Assembly: GCF_014191305.1 (NCBI RefSeq)
Contig: NZ_JACHWJ010000001.1
Location: 1 to 64,000, forward strand
Source: Pseudoclavibacter helvolus
GTDB taxonomy: Bacteria; Actinomycetota; Actinomycetes; Actinomycetales; Microbacteriaceae
Reading direction: 5' to 3'
Length of the DNA: 64,000 nt
Both the position numbers and the translations under genes were made by a program. Under the pieces are notes generated by a model. The model did no database searches, was not told where the DNA came from, and saw only the letters and a list, made by a program, of their open reading frames with translations. Of the stretch, positions 42,399 to 50,399 are shown piece after piece (within the stretch, counting starts at the first letter, position 1; the number at the start of each line of letters is the position of its first letter).

Positions 42399-44066
42399 AT
42401 GACAGCAGTGCAAGAACGGAAGGCCGGCCGGTCGTCCGCGCTGGCTCGCGGTGGCGCGACACTCGCCGCCGCTGGCCTCATCGCGGCGGGCCTCGGCCTG
42501 GGCGCAGCACCGGCGTCGGCCGCTGAAGGCGACGCAAACGTCGAGAACGTCTCGTTCTCGTGGCAGCTCAACGACGAGACCGGTGGCGGCGCCTACTTCG
42601 GCGGCTGCAACTTCCTCGTCGCGGGAGCGGCGGGAGACAGCGGCTCCTCGCGTCTCTGGACCGAGGCGGACGGCTTCTACAAGGCATCGGAAGGCAACGT
42701 GACCATCACGAAGCTGAACGCTGCTGGCGAGCAGATCGCTCCCACCTGGGGTACGAAATGCCAGACGCCGGCGGGCGGCAACGTCTCGCCGAGCGCCGGC
42801 TCGACGAGCAACAACCGCGTCAACTTCGCGGCTGGCACGGGAACGGTCAACCCCGCGACCGACACCGGCACCATCTCGTGGGAGGGTGACTTCACGATCG
42901 TCTTCTACGATGGTCTGACGTACTGGACGGTCTCCGACCCAGTGCTGAACGTCGTCAACGGCGTCGGAACGCTCAAGGGCACGGCCTCCGGCTACGGAAC
43001 CTCGATGGAGGACATGACGCAGTGGGTGCCGATCGCTCCAGAGCAGATCGACCTCGCCACGCTCGACGGTGTCGACATCACGGCAACCGGCGTCTCGGTC
43101 ACCCCCGACTACGCAGGCGTCGAGGTTACGACGGCGGGCACGCCGCAGAACCGATCGGCCGCGAGCTGGGGCTCGTTCCCGCAGTCGCTGGTCGACTTCA
43201 ACAACAAGACCGGCCAGTCCTCCTACTGGTACTCCTCGGGCGGCGCAGCTGACCCGAAGAAAATCGCGAAGGGCTTCTCCGCGACCTACGCGGAGATCGT
43301 CACTCCTGAGGTTCCCGGCACGCCCGACGGCAACGTCGACGTGGTCATCCCCGAGTTCGAGGAGCCGATCGATCCAGAGACCGGTTCGTTCTCGTGGGCT
43401 TGGGCTGACCCGAACGGCGCCAACCTCGGCACCGCTGTGCAGACCGGCGACAGCTTCGTCGCCAACGGCTCGATCAGCGACGTCGCCGTGATCGACACGC
43501 GTGCTGGTGGCACGGCGTCGTACGGCTGGACGGTCTCCGGACAGTCCACCGACTTCAGCAACGGCACCGACACAATCTCGGCCGCCAACCTCGGCTGGGC
43601 TCCCAAGCTCGCTGAGGGTACGAGCCCGAGCGTGACAAAGGGTGCTGCCGCGACCGGCCTCAACACGGCGCAGCAGCTCGCGACGTCGAACGCCGCCGCA
43701 AGCGCAACCCTTGGTGCTGACCTCACGCTGACGGTCCCCACCACCACGAAGCAGGGCGCGTACTCCGCGACCCTCACCATAGCGTCTAGGTCGCCGTTCC
43801 AGACCTCGGTGATCTGCTCATCGACTACCCGCGCGGATTCGCCCTTTTCAAGGAGCTTTCGGATGCGCTCAGACTCTTTGCGGGGCCAGTGGCCGAAGAA
43901 CGCCCAACCGAGTGGCGCGAAGGCTTCAGCTGCGAGCTGTACTTCCCTGGTCAGGGACTCGATCGAATCTGCCATGGTCAGATGGCATTCGGTGATTCGC
44001 TCACTTCGACGAGTCCGCGGCGGCACGCACGGAGCCCCGCTGAGCTCGGGGGAGAGCTGGATTTAG
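42399..44066 (+). CDS. HtaA-type haem-binding surface protein, 3' end lost at a scar
   Basis: Secreted haem-acquisition protein. Starting at the ATG at 42399 (CAGGAGAACTC upstream), a basic segment and hydrophobic core end in an Ala-x-Ala signal-peptidase site (GAAPASAAEG). The HtaA-like domain covers about residues 45-300 (SFSWQLNDE, GGAYFGGCNFLVAGAAGD, LWTEADGFY, YWYSSGG). A second beta domain begins SFSWAWADPNG and ends GAYSATLTI. Around 43780 the native coding sequence stops. The last 95 codons to 44066 (SPFQTSVICSSTTRADSPF onward) are antisense to another gene and not real protein. No membrane or sorting signal remains. Iron regulation is suggested by the two boxes upstream. Confidence 0.8.
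   Translation: MTAVQERKAGRSSALARGGATLAAAGLIAAGLGLGAAPASAAEGDANVENVSFSWQLNDETGGGAYFGGCNFLVAGAAGDSGSSRLWTEADGFYKASEGNVTITKLNAAGEQIAPTWGTKCQTPAGGNVSPSAGSTSNNRVNFAAGTGTVNPATDTGTISWEGDFTIVFYDGLTYWTVSDPVLNVVNGVGTLKGTASGYGTSMEDMTQWVPIAPEQIDLATLDGVDITATGVSVTPDYAGVEVTTAGTPQNRSAASWGSFPQSLVDFNNKTGQSSYWYSSGGAADPKKIAKGFSATYAEIVTPEVPGTPDGNVDVVIPEFEEPIDPETGSFSWAWADPNGANLGTAVQTGDSFVANGSISDVAVIDTRAGGTASYGWTVSGQSTDFSNGTDTISAANLGWAPKLAEGTSPSVTKGAAATGLNTAQQLATSNAAASATLGADLTLTVPTTTKQGAYSATLTIASRSPFQTSVICSSTTRADSPFSRSFRMRSDSLRGQWPKNAQPSGAKASAASCTSLVRDSIESAMVRWHSVIRSLRRVRGGTHGAPLSSGESWI
43780..43974 (-). pseudogene. Unknown gene, only the first 65 codons remain
   Basis: From the ATG at 43974 a credible protein start reads MADSIESLTREVQLAAEAFA, then PLGWAFFGHWPRKESERIRKLL and VVDEQITEVWNGDLDA. 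Codon usage and helical pattern look genuine. After about 43780 the frame runs antisense into the HtaA-type gene, so the rest of this gene is missing. I do not recognise the family with certainty. It meets the htaA-type gene tail to tail at the scar. Confidence 0.6.
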
Positions 44067-44378
44067 TGAGCGGTTAGGCTGCGATCGCGGCGGCGAGCCC
44101 GGCGATTTTTGTCCGGTCGGAAGCCCGATAAGTCGGGACAATCCGCCGTCTGGTCGAAGTTGCCCGCGCGGCCAACAGCTCGGCGTTCAGGTCAGCGACG
44201 GAGGCAGTTCAGCTTTCCCGATGCGTGAGGCGATGCGTGTGGTCGACATCGGGGCTGCTCGTCGGCTCCAATGGAAACCACCACCATGCGAAAACGCCCC
44301 GGGTTCAGTTCCATGACGAGCTGGGGCGACTTTTCGACGTAGCGTGCCGCGACCTCCGAAGAGTCTTGTTCGGACAGC
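43975..44378. other. Gene debris region, no intact gene
   Basis: About 400 bp without a convincing complete gene. On the minus strand a stretch ending at a TAA (44074-44076) reads like the C-terminus of a protein (DLNAELLAARATSTRRRIV to KIAGLAAAIAA). A separate 62-codon frame at 44192-44380 begins MLSEQDSSEVAARYVEKSPQ. The two are in different frames and separated by stops, as in a decayed or deleted gene. No transposase motif was recognised. Confidence 0.5.
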
Positions 44379-44407
44379 AAAATGGAGGGGCCGAAGCCCC
44401 TCCATTT
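44379..44407 (-). terminator. Rho-independent terminator of the M3 peptidase gene
   Basis: AATGGAGGGGC pairs with GCCCCTCCATT around a CGAA/TTCG loop. On the minus strand it is followed by TTTTGC. It begins 4 bp after the stop of the M3 peptidase. Confidence 0.85.
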
Positions 44408-44410
44408 CAG

Positions 44411-46489
44411 CTACTGCAGTCCGCGTCGTTTCAGCAGCGGCTCGATCGGCGCTGGTCCACCGAGTAGGTCGCTGACCAGGCCTAATGCGTCCCGGGAGCC
44501 GCCTGGTTCGAGGATCTTCCGGCGGAACTGTTCACCCGCTTCGCGCAGGTCGGCCTGCTCCGCGAACCAGTCGACCGTTGCCGCGTCGAGCACCTCGCTC
44601 CAGATGTAGCCGTAGTAGCCGGCGCTGTAGCCGCCGGCGAAGATGTGCTGGAAGTAGGGGAGCGTGTAGCGGGGTGGCACGGCGGGAAGGTCGAGTCCAT
44701 AGCGGCGCAGCACCTCCTGCTCGAACGCCTCTACATCGGTGACCTCGGCGGCTGCTTCTGGTGACAGCGAATGCCACTCGAGATCGATGACCGATGCCGC
44801 GAGGTACTCGCTCGTGCCGAAGCCCTCGTTGAACGACGCCGAATCGAGGAGACGCTCGACAAGCTCCTCCGACAGCTGCTCGCCGGTCTCGTGGTGCCTC
44901 GCGTAGTTGCGCAGCACCTCGGGCCACAGCATCCACATCTCGTTGACCTGGCTTGGGAACTCCACGAAGTCACGCGGAACGTTCGTGCCGCCAAGGCTCG
45001 GGTATCCGACAAGGGCGAAGAGCCCGTGCAGCGCGTGCCCGAACTCGTGGAACAGCGTCTCCACCTCGTCGAACGTGAGCAAAGTTGGTGAGCCCTCGGC
45101 GGGCTTCGGGACGTTGAGCGTGTTGAGCACCACCGTCGGCTCGCCGAGCAGACGGTTCTGCTGGATGACCGAATTCATCCACGCCCCGCCGCGCTTCGAG
45201 TCGCGCGTGTACAGGTCAAGCGAGAACAGGCCGACCTCGGTGCCGTCCTCGTTGCTCACCTCGTACACAACAGCGTCTGCGTGGTGGCCGCGCAGCTCGG
45301 GGCGTCCCGTGAACGTGACCCCGAAGAGGCGGTTCGCGGCGTAGAAGACGCCGTTCTCGAGCACGGCTTTCGCCTCGAAGAACGGACGCATCTGCGAGGT
45401 GTCAACCGCGTAGTCACGAGCGCGGACCTTCTCGGTGTAGAACGCCCAGTCCCACGGCTCGAGCGCGAAGCTCGGCTCGCCAATCGCAGCCTGCTCGGCG
45501 TCGATCGTCGCCTGCAGCACCTCCTGCTCACGGCGCGCGTTGGCTGCAGCCGGGGTCGAGAGCTGCTCAAGGCGCGCGCGAATCGCGGCTGCGCTTCCCG
45601 CCGTCGACTTGGCCGCAGCCGCCTCAGCGTGGTTCTCGAAGCCGAGCAGTTGGGCGCGCTCGGCGCGGACTCGCACCATCTCGAGCGCAGTAGCCCGGGT
45701 GTCGTGGTCGCCACCGCGGCTGCCGCGCGCCGATGAGGCCTCGAACAGCTTGCGACGCGTCTCGCGGTTCGTGAGCGTCGACAGCAGCGGGTGCCCCGTG
45801 AAGAGCACCAGCGAGATCAAGTACTTGCCGCTCAGGCCGCGGGCCTCAGCGGCAGCGGATGCGGAAGCGATGGCGCCCTCGTCGAGGCCAGCAAGCTCCT
45901 CGGCGGAGTCGACAACCAACGCGAGCGCGTTGCTGTCGGCCTGCAGCTTCTGGTCGAACTGGACCTCGAGCTCCGAGAGGCGCCCGTTCAGCTCACGGAG
46001 GCGAGCCGAAGACGCGTCGTCGAGGCCGGCACCCGCAAGGCTCGAGTTGCGATGCAGCTTCTCGACGAGGAACCGCTGTTCGTCGGTGAGCCCGGCCTGC
46101 TCACGGCCGTCGAACACCGACTGGATGCGCGCGAACAGCTGACGATTCAGCGTGATGGAATCTTCGTGGGCGGTCAGGCGAGGCCCGATCTCCGCTTCAA
46201 TCTTGTCGATGCCGGGGGTCGCGTCGCCCGAGCTCAGCGTGAAGAAGACCGCGACAGTTCGCTCGAGGAGCTGACCCGAGCGCTCGAGAGCCTCGACCGT
46301 GTTCGAGAAGGTCGCGGGCTCCGGGTTCGCGACGATCGCGTCGACCTCAGCAAGCTGTTCTGCCATACCGGCCTCGAACGCGGGGAGGAAATGCTCCTCA
46401 CGCACCTCTCCGAACGGCGGCAACTGATAGGGGAGCGCGCTGGGGGTTGCGAACGGGTTCTCGGCATCGAGCTGCACGGTCTGGGTCAT
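44411..46489 (-). CDS. M3-family metallopeptidase (oligopeptidase A/Dcp type)
   Basis: Cytoplasmic zinc oligopeptidase of 692 residues that degrades short peptides. The zinc motif HEFGHALH begins at His481, followed by the downstream glutamate in the DFVEFPSQVNEMW block. The C-terminal YFQHIFAGGYSAGYYGYIWSEVLDAATVDWF segment is typical of the family. Length fits oligopeptidase A/peptidyl-dipeptidase Dcp (about 680). The ATG at 46489 is chosen because it gives the family-like start (ENPFATPSALPYQLPPFGEVREEHFLPAFEAGM); the longer frame upstream runs antisense through low-quality sequence. Monocistronic with a good terminator. Confidence 0.93.
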   Translation of the reverse strand: MTQTVQLDAENPFATPSALPYQLPPFGEVREEHFLPAFEAGMAEQLAEVDAIVANPEPATFSNTVEALERSGQLLERTVAVFFTLSSGDATPGIDKIEAEIGPRLTAHEDSITLNRQLFARIQSVFDGREQAGLTDEQRFLVEKLHRNSSLAGAGLDDASSARLRELNGRLSELEVQFDQKLQADSNALALVVDSAEELAGLDEGAIASASAAAEARGLSGKYLISLVLFTGHPLLSTLTNRETRRKLFEASSARGSRGGDHDTRATALEMVRVRAERAQLLGFENHAEAAAAKSTAGSAAAIRARLEQLSTPAAANARREQEVLQATIDAEQAAIGEPSFALEPWDWAFYTEKVRARDYAVDTSQMRPFFEAKAVLENGVFYAANRLFGVTFTGRPELRGHHADAVVYEVSNEDGTEVGLFSLDLYTRDSKRGGAWMNSVIQQNRLLGEPTVVLNTLNVPKPAEGSPTLLTFDEVETLFHEFGHALHGLFALVGYPSLGGTNVPRDFVEFPSQVNEMWMLWPEVLRNYARHHETGEQLSEELVERLLDSASFNEGFGTSEYLAASVIDLEWHSLSPEAAAEVTDVEAFEQEVLRRYGLDLPAVPPRYTLPYFQHIFAGGYSAGYYGYIWSEVLDAATVDWFAEQADLREAGEQFRRKILEPGGSRDALGLVSDLLGGPAPIEPLLKRRGLQ

Positions 46490-46559
46490 GCGTTCAACCC
46501 TAGGCGCGACCACCGACGCGGCACGCGCATCCACCTTCCGCGCAGAGCGAAAGGTGCCG

Positions 46560-46895
46560 CTACGCGCGGGGCGCTGGCTCCGGGAAGAGGTCCTCGTCCT
46601 CGTCGAAGACGTCGTGCTCGTCGCCGTCCGCGACACCCACACCTGCACCGGCTGGCTCATCGGCCCCGCTCACGTGCACCGAGCCGTCAGCGCGCAACGC
46701 CACGCGCGGGCCCTGCTCGAGTTCGGCAACGGGACGCCCCTCGAGCCAGGTCAGGGTCCACCACAGCTTTGAGAGGTCGCCGAGAGAGGGCACGAGGAGC
46801 CGCTCCTGCGCAGAGCAGGCCTCGACGAACGCCGGGTACTTCTCAAGCGAGCGGGGCGGGACGGAACCCGCCCGCCACCGCTCGCCGATCTGCAT
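46560..46895 (-). CDS. Small hypothetical protein with acidic tail
   Basis: A 111-residue protein: an N-terminal 70-residue segment (MQIGERWRAGSVPPRSLEKYPAFVEACSA, then SLGDLSKLWWTLTWLEGRPVAELE), followed by a Gly/Ala stretch and a highly acidic tail (DGDEHDVFDEDEDLF). The family was not recognised. The ATG at 46895 lies 2 bp after the stop of the upstream N-acetyltransferase-like gene, a strong sign that both are real and cotranscribed. Confidence 0.65.
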   Translation of the reverse strand: MQIGERWRAGSVPPRSLEKYPAFVEACSAQERLLVPSLGDLSKLWWTLTWLEGRPVAELEQGPRVALRADGSVHVSGADEPAGAGVGVADGDEHDVFDEDEDLFPEPAPRA

Positions 46896-46897
46896 GC

Positions 46898-47425
46898 CTA
46901 GCCCTCGCTCTGCTGGCGCGAGTCGACCGTGATCTCGAAGCGCACCTCGTCGCTGCGGCTGCCCATGCGGGCCGATTGCTGCAGGCCGACCTCGTCTTCG
47001 GCGTCGACGAGCCACGAGATGGCATCGAAGCCGCGCTTCGCGGCCGCCGCGAACACGGCGCCGAGGAGCTCCTCGTTGACGGCGGCCCGGTTCGAGTCGG
47101 CCCCCGAGTATTTAGCCTCGATGTTCAGCACCGTGCGAGCGCCGCGGATGTCGAGCCGTTCGCGGAACAGCACATACCCGCGCGGCTCGCCCTCGACAAA
47201 CGCGATCATGCCCTCGAGGTTGCCCGTCTTGCTCGCCACGTGACGCCAGACGCCGAGCGCGCGGCCGTCGTTCGAGCTCTCGCCGAGCGCATCCACGTGC
47301 TGTGCGAACAGCGGCTGCCAGACGAAGTAGTCCGTCGGGCCCATGGCCCTGACCTCGATGCTGGGGCGCGCCGCGGCACGGTCCCGCGTGCGCTTGCGGG
47401 GCTTGGCTTTCTCAGGAACTGTCAT
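46898..47425 (-). CDS. GNAT-like N-acetyltransferase
   Basis: A 175-residue protein whose core looks like a GNAT fold: EVRAMGPTDYFVWQPLFAQHV at the start, MIAFVEGEPRGYVLFRERL as the central strands, VLNIEAKYSGADSNRAAVNEELLGAVFAAAAKRGFDAISWLV as the acetyl-CoA region and a terminal EVRFEITV strand. The classical QxxGxG/A loop is degenerate, so catalytic status is uncertain. The ATG at 47425 opens a basic leader (KAKPRKRTRDR). The gene follows valS by 67 bp on the same strand and precedes the small acidic protein by 2 bp. Confidence 0.65.
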   Translation of the reverse strand: MTVPEKAKPRKRTRDRAAARPSIEVRAMGPTDYFVWQPLFAQHVDALGESSNDGRALGVWRHVASKTGNLEGMIAFVEGEPRGYVLFRERLDIRGARTVLNIEAKYSGADSNRAAVNEELLGAVFAAAAKRGFDAISWLVDAEDEVGLQQSARMGSRSDEVRFEITVDSRQQSEG

Positions 47426-47492
47426 GCCGGCCCTGACTCCTCTTCTGTCACTGACGTCGCTGCTGCACTTCAGACTTGGGGGAACCCCCAGC

Positions 47493-50120
47493 CTACGACG
47501 ACGCCTCGGTCTGCGGGGCAACGAGCAGTTCGATATCCCGCACCTCGAGCGTCTCGGCGACCGCGAAATCGAGCTGCTCGATGCGGCCGACGTGGCGGAG
47601 ATCCGCGGAAGCGAGGCGAAGCAAGGCCACCGATTCCTCGGGAGCCGCGATGACGGCGCTCGCGACCGGCGTCTTCTGGGAAGCCTTCGCTGCGGTCTTC
47701 GCGCCGCGGATGCTTGTGAGCGCGGTGCTCGTGAGCGCAAGCAGCGAGCCATCCGCGTCGCCGGCGGCTGCGAGGTCAGCGGCGGTCGGCCAGGCTGCCG
47801 TGTGCAGCTCGGAGTCGTGCCACCACGACCATGATTCGGCGGTCGCGAACGGGATGAACGGGGCGAACAGGCGCAGGAGCACGTCGATCGCAGAGCGCAT
47901 CGCGGTGACGGCGGAGGCCTGGGCGGCCGCATCGTCTCCAGCGCCGTACGCGCGCTCCTTGACGAGCTCGAGGTAGTCGTCACAGAACGTCCAGAAGAAC
48001 GTCTCTGTGACCTCGAGCGCGCGCGCGTGGTTGTACTCGGAGAACGCCTTGGTGGCCTCGCGGACGACGCGGTTCAGCTCAGCGAGCATCGAGCGGTCGA
48101 GGGGCTCGGTGACCTCGCCGACGTGGTCGCCGTAGCCGAGGACCAGCTTCGAGGCGTTGAGCACCTTGATCGCGAGGCGGCGGCCGATCTTGATCTGTGT
48201 CGGGTTCTTCGGGTCGAACGCCGCGTCGGTGCCGAGGCGGCTGGACGCCGCCCAGTAGCGAACTGCGTCGGAGCCGTGCGCCTCGAGCATGTCGGCTGGC
48301 GTGACGACGTTGCCCTTCGACTTCGACATCTTCTTGCGGTCGGGGTCGACGATGAAGCCGGAGATCGTGGCGTTCGACCAGGGTGCGACTCCGTGCTCGA
48401 GCTGCGCGCGGAGCACAGTCGAGAAGAGCCAGGTGCGGATGATGTCCTGGCCCTGCGGGCGGAGGTCGTACGGGAAGACGAGCCCGAAGAGCTCCTCGTC
48501 CGACTCCCAGCCGCCTGCGAGCTGCGGCGTGAGGGAGGAGGTCATCCAGGTGTCCATGACGTCGACCTCGCCGAGGAAGCCTCCAGCTTCGCCACGCTGC
48601 GCCTCGGTGTAGCCGTTCGGCACGTCGGACGACGGGTCGACCGGCAGCTGCGACGCATCCGGGGTGATGGGCGACTCGAACTGCACCTCGCCGTTGGCGT
48701 CGATGGGGTACCAGACGGGGATCGGAACGCCGAAGAAGCGCTGGCGCGAGATGAGCCAGTCGCCCGAGAGGCCCTCGACCCAGTTCTCGTAGCGCACGCG
48801 CATGAAGTCTGGCCAGAACGCGATCTCGCGGCCGAGCTCGATGAGGCGCGCCTTCAGCTGGGGGTCGGTCGCGCCGTTCTTCACGTACCACTGGCGGGTC
48901 GAGACGATCTCGAGCGGGCGGTCGCCCTTCTCGAAGAACTTGACGGGGTGCTGGATGGGCTTTGGGTCGCCGACGAGGTCGCCGGATGCCTGCAGCAGCT
49001 CGACGACTGCCTTCTTGGCGCTGAACACGGTCTTGCCGGCGAGCTCCGCGTAGGCGGTCTTGCCGGCCTCGCTCGTGATGGCCTCTGGGGCCTCGGCGAT
49101 GAGGCGGCCGTCCTTGCCGAGCACGGTGCGGTTCGGGAGCTTCAGCTCACGCCACCAGACGACGTCGGTGACGTCGCCGAACGTGCAGATCATCGCGATG
49201 CCGCTTCCCTTGTCCTTCTGGGCGAGCGGATGCGCGAGCACGGGCACCTCGACGCCGAACAGCGGCGTCGTGACCGTGGTGCCGAAGAGCGGCTGGTAGC
49301 GCTCGTCGTCCGGATGCGCGACCAGCGCCACGCAGGCGGGGAGCAGCTCGGGGCGGGTCGTCTCGATGTAGATGGGCTCGCCGCCCTCGCGAGCGAAGCC
49401 GATGCGGTGGTACGCGCCTGGCTGCTCGCGATCCTCGAGCTCAGCCTGGGCCACGGCCGTGCGGAACGTGATGTCCCACAGTGTCGGGGCCTGGTCCTGG
49501 TACGCCTCGCCACGCTCGAGGTTGCGGAGGAATCCGAGCTGGCTCTTGCGGCGCGAGGAGTCGTCGATGGTGCGGTAGCTCTGTGTCCAGTCGACGGACA
49601 GCCCGAGCTGGCGCCAGAGCTCCTCGAAGGCCTTCTCGTCTTCGATCGTGAGCTGCTCGCACAGCTCGATGAAGTTGCGGCGCGAGATGGGCAGCTGGTC
49701 GGCGGCCTTGATGCTCTTGCCGTCGCCACCCTCGTGCGGGGGCGTGAAGTCGGCGACGTAGGGCAGCGACGGGTCGCAGCGCACGCCGTAGTAGTTCTGC
49801 ACGCGACGCTCGGTGGGGAGGCCGTTGTCGTCCCAGCCCATCGGGTAGAAGACGCGCTTGCCGCTCATGCGCTGGAAGCGCGCGACGACGTCGGTATGCG
49901 TGTAGGAGAAGACGTGGCCGACATGGAGCGAGCCGGAAGCCGTTGGGGGAGGCGTGTCGATCGAGTAGATGTCGCCACGCGTCGCGCCGTCGCGGTCGAA
50001 GCGGTAGGTGCCGGAGTTCTCCCAGCGCTCACCCCACTTGACTTCGAGGCCTTCGAGGACGGGCTTGTCTGGGATGCCCTGAGTCGAGGAAGAAGAGGGA
50101 ACTGAGGGCGAGCTGGACAT
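47493..50120 (-). CDS. valS: Valyl-tRNA synthetase
   Basis: Class Ia aminoacyl-tRNA synthetase, 875 residues. The HIGH-type motif is SGSLHVGHV near residue 64, KMSKS is KKMSKSKGN, and the editing domain contains YIETTRPELLPACVALVAHPDD. The start at 50120 gives MSSSPSVPSSSSTQGIPDKP. The C-terminal half after KMSKS has the anticodon-binding helices, but no obvious long coiled-coil arm as in E. coli ValS; it ends soon after an EVRDIELLVAP strand. This fits the shorter archaeal-like ValS branch (from memory). No T-box leader was seen upstream. Confidence 0.95.
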   Translation of the reverse strand: MSSSPSVPSSSSTQGIPDKPVLEGLEVKWGERWENSGTYRFDRDGATRGDIYSIDTPPPTASGSLHVGHVFSYTHTDVVARFQRMSGKRVFYPMGWDDNGLPTERRVQNYYGVRCDPSLPYVADFTPPHEGGDGKSIKAADQLPISRRNFIELCEQLTIEDEKAFEELWRQLGLSVDWTQSYRTIDDSSRRKSQLGFLRNLERGEAYQDQAPTLWDITFRTAVAQAELEDREQPGAYHRIGFAREGGEPIYIETTRPELLPACVALVAHPDDERYQPLFGTTVTTPLFGVEVPVLAHPLAQKDKGSGIAMICTFGDVTDVVWWRELKLPNRTVLGKDGRLIAEAPEAITSEAGKTAYAELAGKTVFSAKKAVVELLQASGDLVGDPKPIQHPVKFFEKGDRPLEIVSTRQWYVKNGATDPQLKARLIELGREIAFWPDFMRVRYENWVEGLSGDWLISRQRFFGVPIPVWYPIDANGEVQFESPITPDASQLPVDPSSDVPNGYTEAQRGEAGGFLGEVDVMDTWMTSSLTPQLAGGWESDEELFGLVFPYDLRPQGQDIIRTWLFSTVLRAQLEHGVAPWSNATISGFIVDPDRKKMSKSKGNVVTPADMLEAHGSDAVRYWAASSRLGTDAAFDPKNPTQIKIGRRLAIKVLNASKLVLGYGDHVGEVTEPLDRSMLAELNRVVREATKAFSEYNHARALEVTETFFWTFCDDYLELVKERAYGAGDDAAAQASAVTAMRSAIDVLLRLFAPFIPFATAESWSWWHDSELHTAAWPTAADLAAAGDADGSLLALTSTALTSIRGAKTAAKASQKTPVASAVIAAPEESVALLRLASADLRHVGRIEQLDFAVAETLEVRDIELLVAPQTEASS

Positions 50121-50237
50121 GCACACTCCGTGTCGATGTTGGCGGCACCGAGTCTGGGGTGCCTGTTGTGAACCCATCTAGGGTAGCCGCTTCCGGGGTG
50201 ACGCGGGTTGCCGGGCGGGTCGCCTGCGAGGGTGCGG

Positions 50238-50272
50238 AAAAGCCCCTCAAGGGCGCATCCTCGAGGGGCTCA
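50238..50272 (-). terminator. Terminator downstream of pckG
   Basis: AGCCCCTC pairs with GAGGGGCT around a 14-base loop. On the minus strand the stem is followed by TTTTCC. It is the second of two hairpins after pckG. Confidence 0.7.
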
Positions 50273-50320
50273 GCTGCGGGCACAGGGGCTCGAGCCGCCA
50301 GCTTTCCAACAGCTGGGAGT

Positions 50321-50359
50321 TGTGCGCCCCTCCGCGCCACGCGCGCGCGGAGGGGCACA
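50321..50359. terminator. GC-rich hairpin immediately downstream of pckG
   Basis: TGTGC-CCCCTCCGCGC pairs with GCGCGGAGGGG-CACA with one bulge and a 5-base loop. It lies 40 bp after the pckG stop, so with the next hairpin it forms a double terminator. The 279-bp gap between pckG and valS holds these hairpins and the valS promoter; nothing else was recognised. Confidence 0.6.
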
Positions 50360-50399
50360 TCTTGCGGCGAGTGGTCGGAGTCCCTCCCGCCGCCGTCTG

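Noticed and set aside
43975-44378. Insertion sequence remnant
   Set aside because: No transposase motif or terminal inverted repeats could be found; left as unassigned gene debris.
46490-46660. N-terminal extension of the M3 peptidase
   Set aside because: Low-complexity Ser/Thr/Arg sequence unlike the family; the family-like start is at 46489.
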